This document shows positions 24,401 to 35,751 of a stretch of DNA of 64,000 bases, in pieces (the first letter of the stretch is position 1; the number at the start of each line of letters is the position of its first letter). A program made the position numbers and the translations under genes. A model generated the notes under the pieces. The model searched no databases. It saw only the letters and a program-made list of their open reading frames with translations, and was not told the DNA's origin. The DNA comes from Dactylis glomerata (Eukaryota > Streptophyta > Magnoliopsida > Poales > Poaceae), in assembly GCA_007115705.1 (NCBI GenBank), contig QXEO01001030.1:591353-655352 (forward strand), read 5' to 3'.

Positions 24401-25559
24401 CATGAAAAAAGTTAATATTAGAAATTTGAAAATTGTGCAATTTTGAAAAAAAGTTGGGATTTTGAAATTATGCAAATTAGTAATTTGTTCAAATGCAAAA
24501 ATTGTTCAAACTTGAAAAAGAACATATTTTAAATTGTTCAAATTCGATAAATGTTTAGATCCAAAAATTATGCAAACTTGAACATAAGTTCAAAATTCCA
24601 AAAACTCATAAAAACAGAACCGATAAAACCAGTTTAAAAAAAGCTCAACCCAAACCCATAAAAAAGCAGGGAAAAACCTAGAAAAACATTAAAAAAAATT
24701 GAAGAAAGGCATTTCCACGCTCCTGGGCCGCGGCCCGAGTCACCCCGCCCATGGGCGTGATGCATTCCAGCACACCCACAGGTGATAATTAGGATTTGCG
24801 AGGATGTGCTGCTTGAAGGGCGCCAGTTTGTAATGGGCCATTCCCCTTTTTTATGTTTTCTACTTTCTTTTCTTTATTCATTATTTTCTTGTTTTTACAT
24901 TTTAAATATGTTCCACAATTCGAAAACAAAATATATGAAATAATTTATTTTAAACACTTAACATTCTACAATAATAAACCATGATTTTTTTTTCGAATAA
25001 TCATGAAGATTTTCAAAAATCATGTACACAATTTTGAAAAAGTATGAATAAATTTAGAATTCATGTACACAATTTCAAAATCATGAACACATTTAAAAAA
25101 AAGGTGAACCAATTTTAGGAATTGATGAAAAAAATTATAAATCATGATTTTTTTCAAAAATAATGTAGCACTTTTCAAAACTCATGAACAATTTCTCAGA
25201 ATCATGAACATTTTTCAAAACTCACGAACCAATTTTTAGAAATGAAGAGCAGTTTTTCGAAAAATCTTCAAGATTTTTTAAAAATTTATTAACCTATTTT
25301 AAAAGCTGTGAACCAAAATACTAATTCATGAACATAATTTTAAATGGCATGAACATTTGTTTTTAAAAATGAACATTTTATTCTAAAAGACGAGATTTTT
25401 TTTTGAAATCATGAACAAATTTTAAAATTCTGTACCTTTTTCAAGAAAAAACCAATCAGAGAAAAGAAACAGGAAAAAAAGTAAAGAAAACCAAAATAAA
25501 AAAGAAAGAAAACAGGGAGTTAAAAGAAAAATAAATAAAGAAAAAAAGAGGAAACTAAA
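21441..25559. repeat. Extremely AT-rich degenerate repeat zone
   Basis: Four kilobases dominated by variants of TTTGAACATTTTTCAAAT, CAAATTTGAAAA and, from 24950, ATCATGAACATTTTTCAAA. Short GC-rich islets occur near 22685-22750, 23415-23620, 24000-24180 and 24715-24840. The islets contain related phrases (GGTTACCAATCGACGCC, GGTTGGTAACCGATGC), one apparently inverted relative to the other. No gene is seen. It could be the remains of one or more DNA transposons with AT-rich interiors; the class is unresolved. Confidence 0.5.
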
Positions 25560-26186
25560 ATGGGCTTGTCCAATGCCGTGCGGTGGTGCGCGGCGCGAGC
25601 CTCTCAAGCTTCTATGGGCGGCAATAGAGGATTTGGCCCGAATAGGACCTTCCGGGAATTAGGGTTTTCCGTGCTTAAACTCTCTGTAAGCCCATGTCTA
25701 TTTGCAGGGAAAAGCCCATGGTTAACAGTAGTTGACTGGGCTAAGTACGAGCGAGAAGCAATCTTTATTTATCGATGTTCAAACATCGCTGTAGCCGAAG
25801 CTCCACATCGACGATGGCTAGTTTATTTATCGATGATATGGAAGCCACGCAACGCACACCGAAAACCTACCAGTGAAACGGAAAACGAACGTACCTTGCA
25901 CTCTGCCTCTGCCCAGTCTCTCATCCAATCGACGCGGTCACTTTCATGGCAATGAACACCGTTCACAACGTTGCTAGTTAAAATCTGTTAACCTGATCCA
26001 CCGGGAATTTCTCTTGAAATCCAGTCCAACCGAGCGATGCAGTACTGCACTTCGGCAATTGACCTTGGTTTCTACAAGGAGTCTGAGCTGGTTCCGCTCT
26101 GCAACTTATAGCTTCGATCGCTTGTCCAGTGTCTGTAGCCTTTGCTTTGAGGTCTTCTTGCGGTGGAGGTTGGACTGCGCGCATGC

Positions 26187-26651
26187 ATGGCGCGAGTGAC
26201 GGTCGCCGTGCTCTTCCTCATCACCGGCGTCATGATCGTGCTCGTGCTCCACCTCCTCGTGATCGCCTGGGCGATCAGGCGCGGCCACGCGCTGCGGCGC
26301 AGCACGTCGTCGCGGGACGAGGAGGAGAACGCGGAAGCAGCAGGTTTGACGGCCGAGGAGCTCGGCGAGCTCCCATGCCAGGATTTCAAGGCCGCCGCGG
26401 CAGGGACGCCCGGCCGCGAGTGCGCGGTCTGCCTGGAGGCGTTCCTGGCCGGCGACCGGTGCCGTGTGCTGCCGGGGTGCGGGCACGCGTTCCACGCGCT
26501 GTGCGTGGACTCGTGGCTGCGCAAAAGCCGCCAGTGCCCGGTCTGCCGCGCGGAGGTGGCCGGCTGCGGGAAGGCGGCCAGCGCGGTGGTTGATGAAGCC
26601 GCCAGCTCGGAGAGCGCCGCTGAAATACAGGGAGGCCCAGATCGCTTGTAA
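26187..26651 (+). CDS. ATL-type RING-H2 E3 ubiquitin ligase, copy 1
   Basis: An intronless ORF of 154 residues. The start is the second ATG of GCATGCATGG, which gives MARVTVAV as in the paralogue; the ATG four bases earlier is out of frame. An N-terminal hydrophobic segment (about residues 4-30, VAVLFLITGVMIVLVLHLLV) is a membrane anchor. A basic patch and a degenerate GLD-type box (GLTAEELGELP) follow. The RING-H2 is C-x2-C-x15-C-x-H-x2-H-x2-C-x10-C-x2-C (ECAVCLEAF ... GCGHAFHALC ... CPVC), with the Trp (DSWL) that contacts the E2. This is the ATL family layout, a membrane-bound ligase often linked to defence or stress. The paralogue lies at 59297-59743. The upstream region lacks the clear TATA box of that copy. 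Confidence 0.9.
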   Translation: MARVTVAVLFLITGVMIVLVLHLLVIAWAIRRGHALRRSTSSRDEEENAEAAGLTAEELGELPCQDFKAAAAGTPGRECAVCLEAFLAGDRCRVLPGCGHAFHALCVDSWLRKSRQCPVCRAEVAGCGKAASAVVDEAASSESAAEIQGGPDRL

Positions 26652-26789
26652 ATTGCTGGACTTGCTTCATGTACATACAACTATGCAGGTACTAGCTTCT
26701 TATGTAACTAATTGATTCATTCATTCAATTGGTGCCTCTAAGTTCTGATTGATATTTTGGTGATGTATACAATAGTCTATATGATCAGC

Positions 26790-27511
26790 TTTTATTAATT
26801 TTTTTTGATAAAGAGCATATATTAATATCGCCAAGATACCAATTACATCCAGTCTCTACAATAACACATTGTCCTAGCGGCATTACATATGCACAGCCAA
26901 AAAAATAAGAAGAATTATAAAAAAGAAGAAAAGTCCCGCTATAGTGATCTATTCTTGAAACAAGAGCACTAACACGCTCAAGACAGCACTAGAATTCTAG
27001 CTTCTCCAAAAGCAACGCCTCCAAGAAGGGAACGGTGCACAAGCGTCGTTGTCACCCGATCATAGATCTTAGGTTTTCACCCTCAAGAAAGTCTTCACTC
27101 TCAAAACAATGCCTTCAACAAGACCATTGCCAGACACAACCAATTAAGGCCAGACCTTGAATTTTCATCCTAAAAGGAAGACTTTGAACTTCTTGTGTGC
27201 AGTTGCCCGCACTTGCGTGCCGCTGCTCCAAGTCATAAATTACCAAGCCAATTCCTCATTGCCAACAAAACTTGAACCACCATTGCTAGTCTTCAGATCT
27301 CAACCGCAATGACATTCTCCGTCAGCATCGTGGAACGAGAAAGCGTGCTCTATGATATTAACTGCTAGCAGAGCTTTGAAGCGCTCCCTCTGAAACTAAA
27401 GGGTCAGAGAAAACACGGGTGTGCACGACCAAATTCCACCCGATCCAACAATCTCTAGGCATAAATCGCCTAGTGGAGTTTGCCGGCGGAGCCTTTCAGA
27501 ACATGACACTC
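26790..27511 (-). mobile_element. LINE 3' end, minus strand, left part
   Basis: Reading the minus strand, this is the 3' non-coding end of a LINE homologous to 12580-13317. Its tail (GGCGATATTAATATATGC, then TCTTTATC and A-rich) lies at 26800-26830. It contains no coding frame. It is interrupted at 27511 by a gypsy derivative and resumes at 30918. The insertion lies about 150 bases past the stop of the RING gene. Confidence 0.7.
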
Positions 27512-29156
27512 TGCTGTGGCGGTGTGTGATGGTGTAAATCACTGTCCAATTGGGAACCCCAAGAGGAAGGTTTGATGAATACAACATCGAGTTTTCCCTC
27601 AGTAAGAAACCAAGGTTTGTCAGTCCAGGAAAAAGTCAAACTCAAGAAGGTGATGCTTGCTAGCTTAGTGACACTCCAACAAGGGCGCCGTTTACGACAC
27701 TTATTAGCGCGTCTTCAACTAGTAGCAACGTGGAACCTGCACACAACATAACCAAGAACTTTGCTCCCAACTTACGATGAGGTTGTCAATCTCACCAGTT
27801 TGCTGTAAACAAAGAAATGAGCGTATCGAGTGGAAAGCAATAGTAGTATGCGAGTAAGTAAACAGTGCGAGTAAAGTAAACAGGTGATAGCAATATAAAG
27901 GAAATAGGACCGGGGTCCATAGTTCACTAGTGGTGTCTCTCCATAAGATAAATAACGACATGCTGGGTAAACAAATTACAGTTGGGCAATTGATAGAATA
28001 AAGACAACGTGCATATATCGAGAGGATCACTATGAGATTTACTCTGGGCATTACAACAAAATACATAGACCGCCATCCAACTGCATCTATGACTAATAAT
28101 CCACTCACGGGGATATCGTCTGAACACCCCATGAGTATTAAGTTGCGAACAACAGATAACTGTATTAAGCAAAGTGTGTAATGTAAACAAAGTATATGCC
28201 CTTGGATATAAGAATGTTGTTTTCTCCCTAGTGGCAACAACACATCTACAACCTTAGAGGTTTTTGTCACTCCCCCAGATTAAATAGAGGCATGAACCCA
28301 ACTATCGAGCATAAATACCCCCTCTTGGAGTTACTAGTATCTACTCGGCCAAGATAGCTACTAACAACGGAGAGCATGCAAGATCATAAACAACATAGAG
28401 ATAACATAAGATAATATTCAGCACATCAACTCAATCATAACACCAATATTCATCGGATCCCAACAAACACAACATGTAGAATTACATAAAGGTAGTCTCG
28501 ATCATGTAAAGCAGCTCACGAGATCTAAAACTGAAGCACATGGTGGAGAAGACAACCATCTAGCTACTGCTATGGACCCATAGTCCAAGGTAGACTACTC
28601 ACTCATTGCGCCGGAGGCAAGCATGGTGATGAAGAAGACCTCCGGTGGTGATTCCCCTCTCCGGCAGGATGCCGGGAAGAGCTTCTGGACCCTCCCGATC
28701 TTGGGTCGACGACGACGGCGGATCGCGATGTGTTTTTGGAAAATTGATCGGGTACTTAGGTTTTTCCTGTCGGGGGGTCTTTATAGGCGAAGGGGCGGCG
28801 TCAGAAGTGGACCGAGGCGGCCTCACACATAGGGGGCGCGGCCAGGGGCTGGGCCGCGCCGCCCTATTGTGTGGCCGGCTCGTGGCCCCTCTCCGTCTCC
28901 TCTTCGGTTCTCTGGAAGCTTTGATAAATTTCTGGATGTTTATCTTTTGTTTTGTCCAATTCCGAGAATATTTCCTGTGTAACTTTTCTGAAACACAAAA
29001 ACAGCAGAAAACAGGGAACTAGCACTGTGGCATCTTGTTAATAGGTTAGTTCCGGAAAATGCATAAAAACGCCACGAAGTGTAACGAAACACTAAGCAAA
29101 TGGTGTAAAAACAAGCATGGAGCATCAAAAATTATAGATACGTTTGAGACGTATCA
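27512..29156 (-). repeat. 3' LTR of gypsy derivative
   Basis: A 1645 bp LTR, minus strand, from TGATACGTCTCAAACG (element sense, at 29156) to CCACAGCA at 27512. It contains the GC-rich core around 28600-28900 common to this lineage. Open frames within it are not genes. Confidence 0.8.
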
Positions 29157-30790
29157 GGCATCCCCAAGCTTAACTCCTGCTCGCCCTCGAGTAGGTAAGT
29201 GATAACAAAGAAATAATTTTTGAGGTGACATGCACCTACACAATCTTGACCATCTATGTAAGCATTGTGTGCTGGGATCAAAAGAACTTAAAACATGGGC
29301 ATGAAAGATATAATCTTGATAGAAGAAACTTAGCAACCATGTTATAACATGAAAAAGAATACAAACAAAAGATCATAAAAATAAAACAATGAAAGTCAAA
29401 CGTGTGTTCAAATCATATGGAAAAACATACAAATGGTTTTCAGCTTGTCCTTCATGAGAGAGCAAAACATAAATGCATAGGACACCTTCAAGTTTAAGAG
29501 GGCGACTAGATACAAATAATTTAAGAACAAGTGAAACCAACATCATGAATCAATCAATGAAAACTTTGGGACAATGCATATTATACTCAGAATGACAACT
29601 ATGCTCTCTTAGACGGTGCATAAAGGGAGAAGGTGGTGGCTCAACATAAAAGTAAAAGAAAGGCCCTTCGCAGAGGGAAGCAGTGATTGCAAGTTTTATA
29701 AACCTTCAAAAATTATGGTACTTACTAGCTTTGAGCTCTCATTGCCCCCATCATAGGCATCTTGAATGGTTAAAGTTAATGCGATTACAATTATGTTGCA
29801 TATGCTTGACAAATCATAAGTTGAATACCTCGTGTCCTATGAAATACGAATACCCAAACCTCATGCTGCTCGACTTAGAGTCCCAAGCAAGCTCTTGTCA
29901 TTGTAAATATATGTGTATCATTGAGAACCGCCAATGGGGTACCTCCGTGCCCGATGACATGGAACAAGCCCACATCAAAATGACAGGACAAATAGACAAT
30001 GAACACCTCGGCATCTCTTTTATTTACCATTGGTATAGCTTTTTATTGTGAGATGCATCGTCGAATGTTCACTATGGGCATGCTGTAAATTTCCACCATG
30101 AATTATACATGGCTTAGATTAGTGGCCCAGGCATTTTTCTAACACATATACAAACTCCATGATGCCGCAAGATTCCCAACTTATTTCACATCGCGAGTAT
30201 CCATAAACAAAAGATCACGATATCAACTCAAAAAAGAAGTGCAATGTTGAAAGCTTGCCCCATGACGGCATGGCTGGGCTAATTTCCAACTTATAACTTG
30301 CAAGCATAACAACTCAACATAAGAGAGCCACAATGTCAAAATTTTAAAGCGAGAAAAGTAAAGTGTGCCATCAGGTTCGTGAGAGCTTTACTGACTAATT
30401 TTCGCATAACACCAAAAGAGTTTAATTTGAAGGATAGATAAAAGCAAGTCAAATATACTTTGGAATAGCAAATTGCTAATAGTTATGTATGGTGGACACA
30501 TTGGAACAACTTGGTTTTTAGGAGTTGGATGCACGAGTAGAGCTCATACTCAGTACAAAACAAGGGCTAGCAAAAGACTAGGAGCGACCATCTAAGAGAG
30601 CAATAACAGCCATAATCATGCAAAGCGACAAAGTAACATTAAAAGAAGCATAAGATGGCATCAAAAGTCAAAAACTAAATGATCATAGAGGCTTATGGCG
30701 ACTTTGTATGAGTCTAACATGTGTGAGCATGCGCCAAGTCAACCCAAATAAAGCATCAAAGGAGAAAACCAAAATAATGCTTCCAAATAA

Positions 30791-30917
30791 GCATCTTGTT
30801 AATAGGTTAGTTCCGGAAAATGCATAAAAACGCCACGAAGTGTAACGAAACACTAAGCAAATGGTGTAAAAACAAGCATGGAGCATCAAAAATTATAGAT
30901 ACGTTTGAGACGTATCA
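30791..30917 (-). repeat. Truncated 5' LTR of gypsy derivative
   Basis: Only the first 127 bases of the LTR. By reading, they match 29030-29156 base for base. The break at 30791 is the deletion joint. Confidence 0.85.
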
Positions 30918-31010
30918 CACTCCAACCAGATAGATGGGAGCAGACAACCGGCAGACCTTCGTCTTGGCGTAAGTTGGAACCCTATGACCGCCACCTTTAT
31001 TCTTCAAAAT
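30918..31010 (-). mobile_element. LINE 3' region, minus strand, right part
   Basis: Continuation of the LINE at 26790-27511 beyond the inserted element. In minus sense, CCATCTATCTGGTTGGAGTG here corresponds to CCATGGATCTGGCAGGAGTG in the plus-strand LINE copy near 12575-12605, and then continues across the insertion. The upstream limit is uncertain. Confidence 0.55.
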
Positions 31011-31221
31011 CTTTCACTAGTAAAATAGACTCTTTCTTCATATCCTTACTTAGTTGTAGTTCAAATTTTACATTGAAAAGAGTATAATGTGACAAGGAAC
31101 AAATAAATTTTGGAAGTTGGCGGTTTTCTACTCTAGATGAATGAGAAGGAAAATAATCAACCACATTTTTCTAATCTTGGCCACACAAGAAGTACCTTTT
31201 ATGGGCGCCTCCTAAACATGT
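31011..31221. other. Unassigned spacer
   Basis: AT-rich DNA between the LINE fragment and the next LTR. Nothing recognisable. Confidence 0.4.
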
Positions 31222-32940
31222 TGATGACACTAAGAAAGGTGCCAACTCATTGTGACTATAAGTGTAGAGTGTTGCAGCAAGGGTAAATTTTCCCCTCGAG
31301 GAAACTCAGGGTTTATATCGAACGCTCAAGGAACGGTCAAAAAGCTCCCGTCGTTCTTCGTCAAGCAACCTACAAAACAATTTCGTTGTCTTGTGTCCCC
31401 AACTCCACCGAGTGGTTGTCAAGCACAAGATATGAATATAAGTAAATATGATATGCAATAAAGTAAATAACAATAAAATAAAGTAAATATGATGCTGGAA
31501 AGGTGTTTTTGGGTTTTATATGTGAATGCAAGAAAGTAAATATGTTTTTTATTTTCGGATTTAATTAGTGCTGAAAATAAAAAGTGCAAACAAAAGTGTT
31601 GGAAAGGTGTTTCTTATGATTAAAATTGGACCGGGGTTCATGAGTTCACTTGTATACTCTCTCATAAAGTTGTGGTGGCATTAAGCGCAAGATAGATAAT
31701 CAAAACACTGACATGATTTTTATTATGTTAACTTGATAATAATCATATCGGCATCACGTCTTAATTTAAAGATGACGCAACACATCTTACTTATACTCTA
31801 CTAGATAGGAATACACTTCAAGCAATCTAGTATTAAGAATTAAGAGAGTATAGCCTTAGGTACTTTTTGACATGATGTTGAATATCAAATATGCTACTGC
31901 TTGGACATATTACAATAGAACTATGCCTATAAATGTTGCTTGGAATTATCAGCTGTCACTAAGAAATTATAGCACATACATTCTCTTTACCCATAGTGAG
32001 GTAACCGTGGAAAGATAAAACACCATAGCAGATCATCAATACTGTCGCTATCTAATCACTACTACCTAGTTACTCCATCTAATACACACCATCCCCCTCT
32101 CGCGCTCTCGCATACATGTTGGATCAGAACAAGTAGTAAAGAACGGGGTAATAATATGCATCTACCCATACATTAAGAACATAATAACATATCACATCTC
32201 ATTGATCATCCAATAAAATAAAGATCCACCACATAGGAATTACATAATATGCACCATAATCATGTTGGGCAGCTCATATGTCATCTAAACATTGAAGCAT
32301 AAGAGAGAGAGAGAGAGAACAAGCTACTGCCACAAACCCATAGTCGAAAGGTGGACTACTCCCTCTTCATGGCGATGATGATGGTGTTGATTTCGGGGAG
32401 GGTGTAGAAGCGTTCGGGACGACTCCGACAGCGTTTTCCCCCTCCAATCTTCGCTGGAACAGCCTCTGTTTCTGTGTTTCGTGTTTCTCCGCCGCCCCGT
32501 ATCGCAAACACCAAGGGGGGGTCTTTATATTGGCGTTTTTAGGTCAAAATGAGCGTCAAGAGACGAAGATGGACAATATCAGAGCTCCGAGGCTCAAACG
32601 AGCCTGGGTGGCGCGGCCTGGGCATGGGCTTGGGCCACTAGGGCTCGTTTGTCCACTGGGGCCCATCTCGTTGAATTCTTCTTCTCTAGGTGGTTCTCGT
32701 GAAAAAATATTAACGCCTAAAAAATCCCATGTCAATTTGAGTTCGGGAAGGTTCCTAAAACATAAAAATACACAAAACAGGGTTTTCCTCTTCTATAGAG
32801 TTATAACCAAAATAAGGGGGATCGATGGAAAATCCCCATAAATAATTGCAAATCATGATTATAACAACTAATAACATTATAATATATAGGAATATGCATC
32901 AATAAACTACAAAGTTCATGCATGTATTTTACATGCATCA
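31222..32940 (-). repeat. Solo LTR, minus strand (LTR_A)
   Basis: A 1719 bp LTR with plus-strand ends TGATGACACTAAG and GCATCA. It matches LTR_B (33188-33252 plus 43307-44944) along its length, including CCACCGAGTGGTTGTCAAGCA, ACCGGGGTTCATG and GGGGGATCGATGGAAAATCC. No internal region is attached, and the flanks (CATGT, GCCAC) show no duplication, so it is either old or part of a rearrangement. A GA microsatellite lies near 32304-32317. Confidence 0.7.
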
Positions 32941-33187
32941 GCCACCAAACTTTTTTGGGCGACAAACAGCCTCCCAAATTACCTTGCATTTGGGTTCGGT
33001 GGTAGAGTCCTTTGCCTCCCAAAGGAAAGCTCTCTCCACCTTATTAATTAACTTTAGAGTCCCATGAGCAATGTTTAGCAGTGTCAACTGATAGATGGCT
33101 TGAGAGGCAAGAACCGATTTTACAAGGGAGGTGTGGCCCGACATGTTAATCCATTTACCACTCCAAGTAGGAAGCTGTTTGGCAGAT
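32941..33187 (-). pseudogene. LINE ORF2 fragment, RT C-terminal side
   Basis: In minus sense the frame reads SAKQLPTWSGKWINMSGHTS and then LVKSVLASQAIYQLTLLN, ending RPKKFGG. This is the segment after the palm domain of a plant L1-type LINE reverse transcriptase, leading to the zinc-finger region. It continues directly from the fragment at 44945-45705 once LTR_B is taken out. LTR_A abuts its other side. Confidence 0.8.
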
Positions 33188-34519
33188 TGATGACACTAAA
33201 CAATGCACCAATTCATTGGGACTCCAAGTGCAGAGTGTTGTAGCAAGAGTAATGATAGGAATATGCCCTAGAGGCAATAATAAAGTTGTATTATTCAGTA
33301 TTGCTTTAGTTCATAATTCATGCTATAACTATATCTTGGTTCCAAATATGAGATTTGGAGGAAAACCTAATTACACATATGGAATAATAAACAACAAAGA
33401 GTTCCCTAATGTTGCCTCTAAGATTAGTTCACATATTATCCGATAGTCTTGTTTTCCTGATTATGGGCATAAGTAATTTGTTACAAGGTTGTCGATAATA
33501 AGTGATTTTGTTATTTAATCATGTTAAGCATTGTCATTTATAAGCTTTAGTAGACCATGAGAGAAATAGATGTGGGTACCAAAAGATTGCTTTCACTACA
33601 CTTAACATTATCCGTAAAAGGGTGATTACTAAAGTCATAGTGGAGTACTCAGAAAGTATGCAAAAGTTCTATTGTCTCGAAATTGGGATTTCCTACTCCG
33701 ACAATCTAGAGATATTCTTTGGGCCCAATCACTGTTGTGATGTTCGTCATTGTCTGGTCAGACATGTGACTAATTCATTAGTCGCTAAGTAAACCAAAAC
33801 CCTAATGGAGATTGCAAAGGTTCATACGATATAGATCTTTGTGTTATATGTAGGGATCATTGTAGCGATTCAAGAGCATGCATATGATCATCGCCGCAGA
33901 TATGTGTCTGGGCATGTCTACATATATCCAACCCATTGGGTCACACACTTAATAGTTTTGCGTCAATTGAATATGAGTTCGGTATTAGATGAAAGAGAGA
34001 GGGAGACTCCAAAAGTGGTTCGAGGAAGTCTTAGAATGGTTCCAGTATATCATGGATGATTCTAGAAGGGTCTGAAACCCTTGATATATAGAAGGTGTTG
34101 GAATGAAATTAGGTCAAAACGGTCTATTTATGGAAAGTCCAGAATATATGGGAAGGTCAAACCTCAGAGGTGGACCACCATGGGCCTAGGGCTGCATGGG
34201 GCCCACCCCTGGACGGTCGCACCACTAGGTGGTGGAGTCCAAGTCTGGGACTCTCCCCTAGGGCAGTTTGGTAAGAGGGGAGGAGGAGTTCCTACTTGAA
34301 CTAGTACTCCCTCACTACAAGAAATGTGTTGACTACTGACGCTCTTTTTTCGTCACTAGATCGTCATAATGATTGATCTATGACGATTTTATGACGAAAA
34401 AACGATCGTCAAAAACGGGGCGTCGTTGATTAACGAACATGACGAATCTGTTGAAATCGTCATAACCGTCTATGACGATATTGGACCGTCATAACGGTTA
34501 TGACAATTCAATATCATCA

Positions 34520-35590
34520 TGAGCAGTTTGAGGAGGCCACATCAACAATCCAACGTGGCATACGCGTGGCAGGAGGCCACATCAGCAATTTGACGTGGCA
34601 AACACGTGGCAGACGATTTCAAATTAGACATAAATTGAAAACAGCCCAGTCCATTACGATCTATATGGGCTGAGCCCATTAATTCAGCCTTTTTTTCAAT
34701 CCATTTTGCTCACTTACATGGGCCAAAACAGTTATTTCAGCATGTATATTTTCTAGGCCTTGGCCTTTTTGCTGTCCATTTATATTATACTTTCAGCCTT
34801 TTTACAATCCATCTTTATTTTATTTCTAGCCTTTTTAATAAATGGGTCCCAGTCGTCAGGTTCTAGCAAATGTGTGCACCAGATCAGGTTGTTGTACCTG
34901 GTGCGACCATTGATTTTCCAATTTGACAGCAAGTAAATAACTCTTATTTAAATCGGGATACACAGAAAATACACAAAATACAAGTAATACTTCAAAAAAA
35001 ACACCCACAATCTGTTATTACATCATATCATGCGCAGATGCGATGGCAATCACAATACAAATAGCTCTACAAATATGATCGCTAATACTTCAACTTTCTT
35101 CAACCTGGAGCTCCTTCGATACCAATAACAAACTGGGTTCCTGCTCCTGTCATATGAACCATATGCAATATTAGTAGCCAACAGCCAATAAATAACAATA
35201 CCATTATAATAATTGCAGAAACCAATATACACTCTCAAGACAATATAGACATACACGTTCTGGATTTTGATGAACTAGAAAGACAAAAACAGGATATATA
35301 TATATATATATAATTGTAAGGTGCTGTACAGTCAGCACATTGATCATTCGAAACAGCCACAGAAACGAGTCAACAATAGTACATGAACCCATACACCTAA
35401 TTACCTATAGCAATCCATAATTACAAATAGCAAACTCTTTCTTGAAGAGAGCCACAAATAGGAAAATATTTATCGATAATACTACAAAAACATATACATG
35501 CATGTTCTCTTACAGCAACTACAGAACAGAAAACATATAAACTAATTATTCAGCATAATCAGCATAACCAGTCAATTCATATTTATAAAC
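34520..35590. other. Non-coding interior of CACTA 1, left
   Basis: AT-rich sequence with a 20 bp TA run at about 35297-35316. It includes near-repeats of GAGGCCACATCA and ACGTGGCA at 34533-34615. No gene is seen. Confidence 0.5.
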
Positions 35591-35592
35591 TA

Positions 35593-35749
35593 CTCCCTCC
35601 GTTTAGAAATATAAGATGTTTTTGCTTGTGAAGTAAGTGTATCTAGACATCTTTTAGTGTAGAGATTCGAACGAACCTATACACTAAAAGATGTCTAAAT
35701 ACACTCACTTCACAAAGCTAAAACATCTTATATTTCTAAACGGAGGGAG
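35593..35749. mobile_element. Stowaway MITE, TSD TA
   Basis: A 157 bp element with long inverted ends (CTCCCTCCGTTTAGAAATAT at the left and its complement at the right), flanked by TA at 35591-35592 and 35750-35751. Nearly the whole element folds into one hairpin (AAGATGT...ACATCTT, CATCTTTTAGTGTA...TACACTAAAAGATG). This is the classic Tc1/mariner-derived Stowaway form of Triticeae. It was the last insertion in this nest. Confidence 0.92.
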
Positions 35750-35751
35750 TA

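Larger units (their letters stand above)
27512..30917 (-). mobile_element. Deletion derivative of a gypsy LTR element, TSD CACTC
   Basis: Termini are TG (27512, plus) and CA (30917), flanked by the direct repeat CACTC at 27507-27511 and 30918-30922. In element orientation it has the first 127 bases of a 5' LTR (30917-30791). About 1.63 kb of 3' internal spacer follows (30790-29157), ending in a purine tract (AGCTTGGGGATGCC), then a full 3' LTR (29156-27512). Gag, pol and most of the 5' LTR are deleted. The spacer shares phrases with the gypsy family at 1-11003 (TTTTACTTTTATGTTGA, CTCTGCGAAGG), so it is a related lineage. The 127 bases common to both LTRs look identical. Confidence 0.85.

Noticed and set aside
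26072..26680. Minus-strand 202-codon frame opposite RING copy 1 (and 59131-59616 opposite copy 2)
   Set aside because: Antisense shadow of the RING coding sequence, present in both paralogues for that reason.
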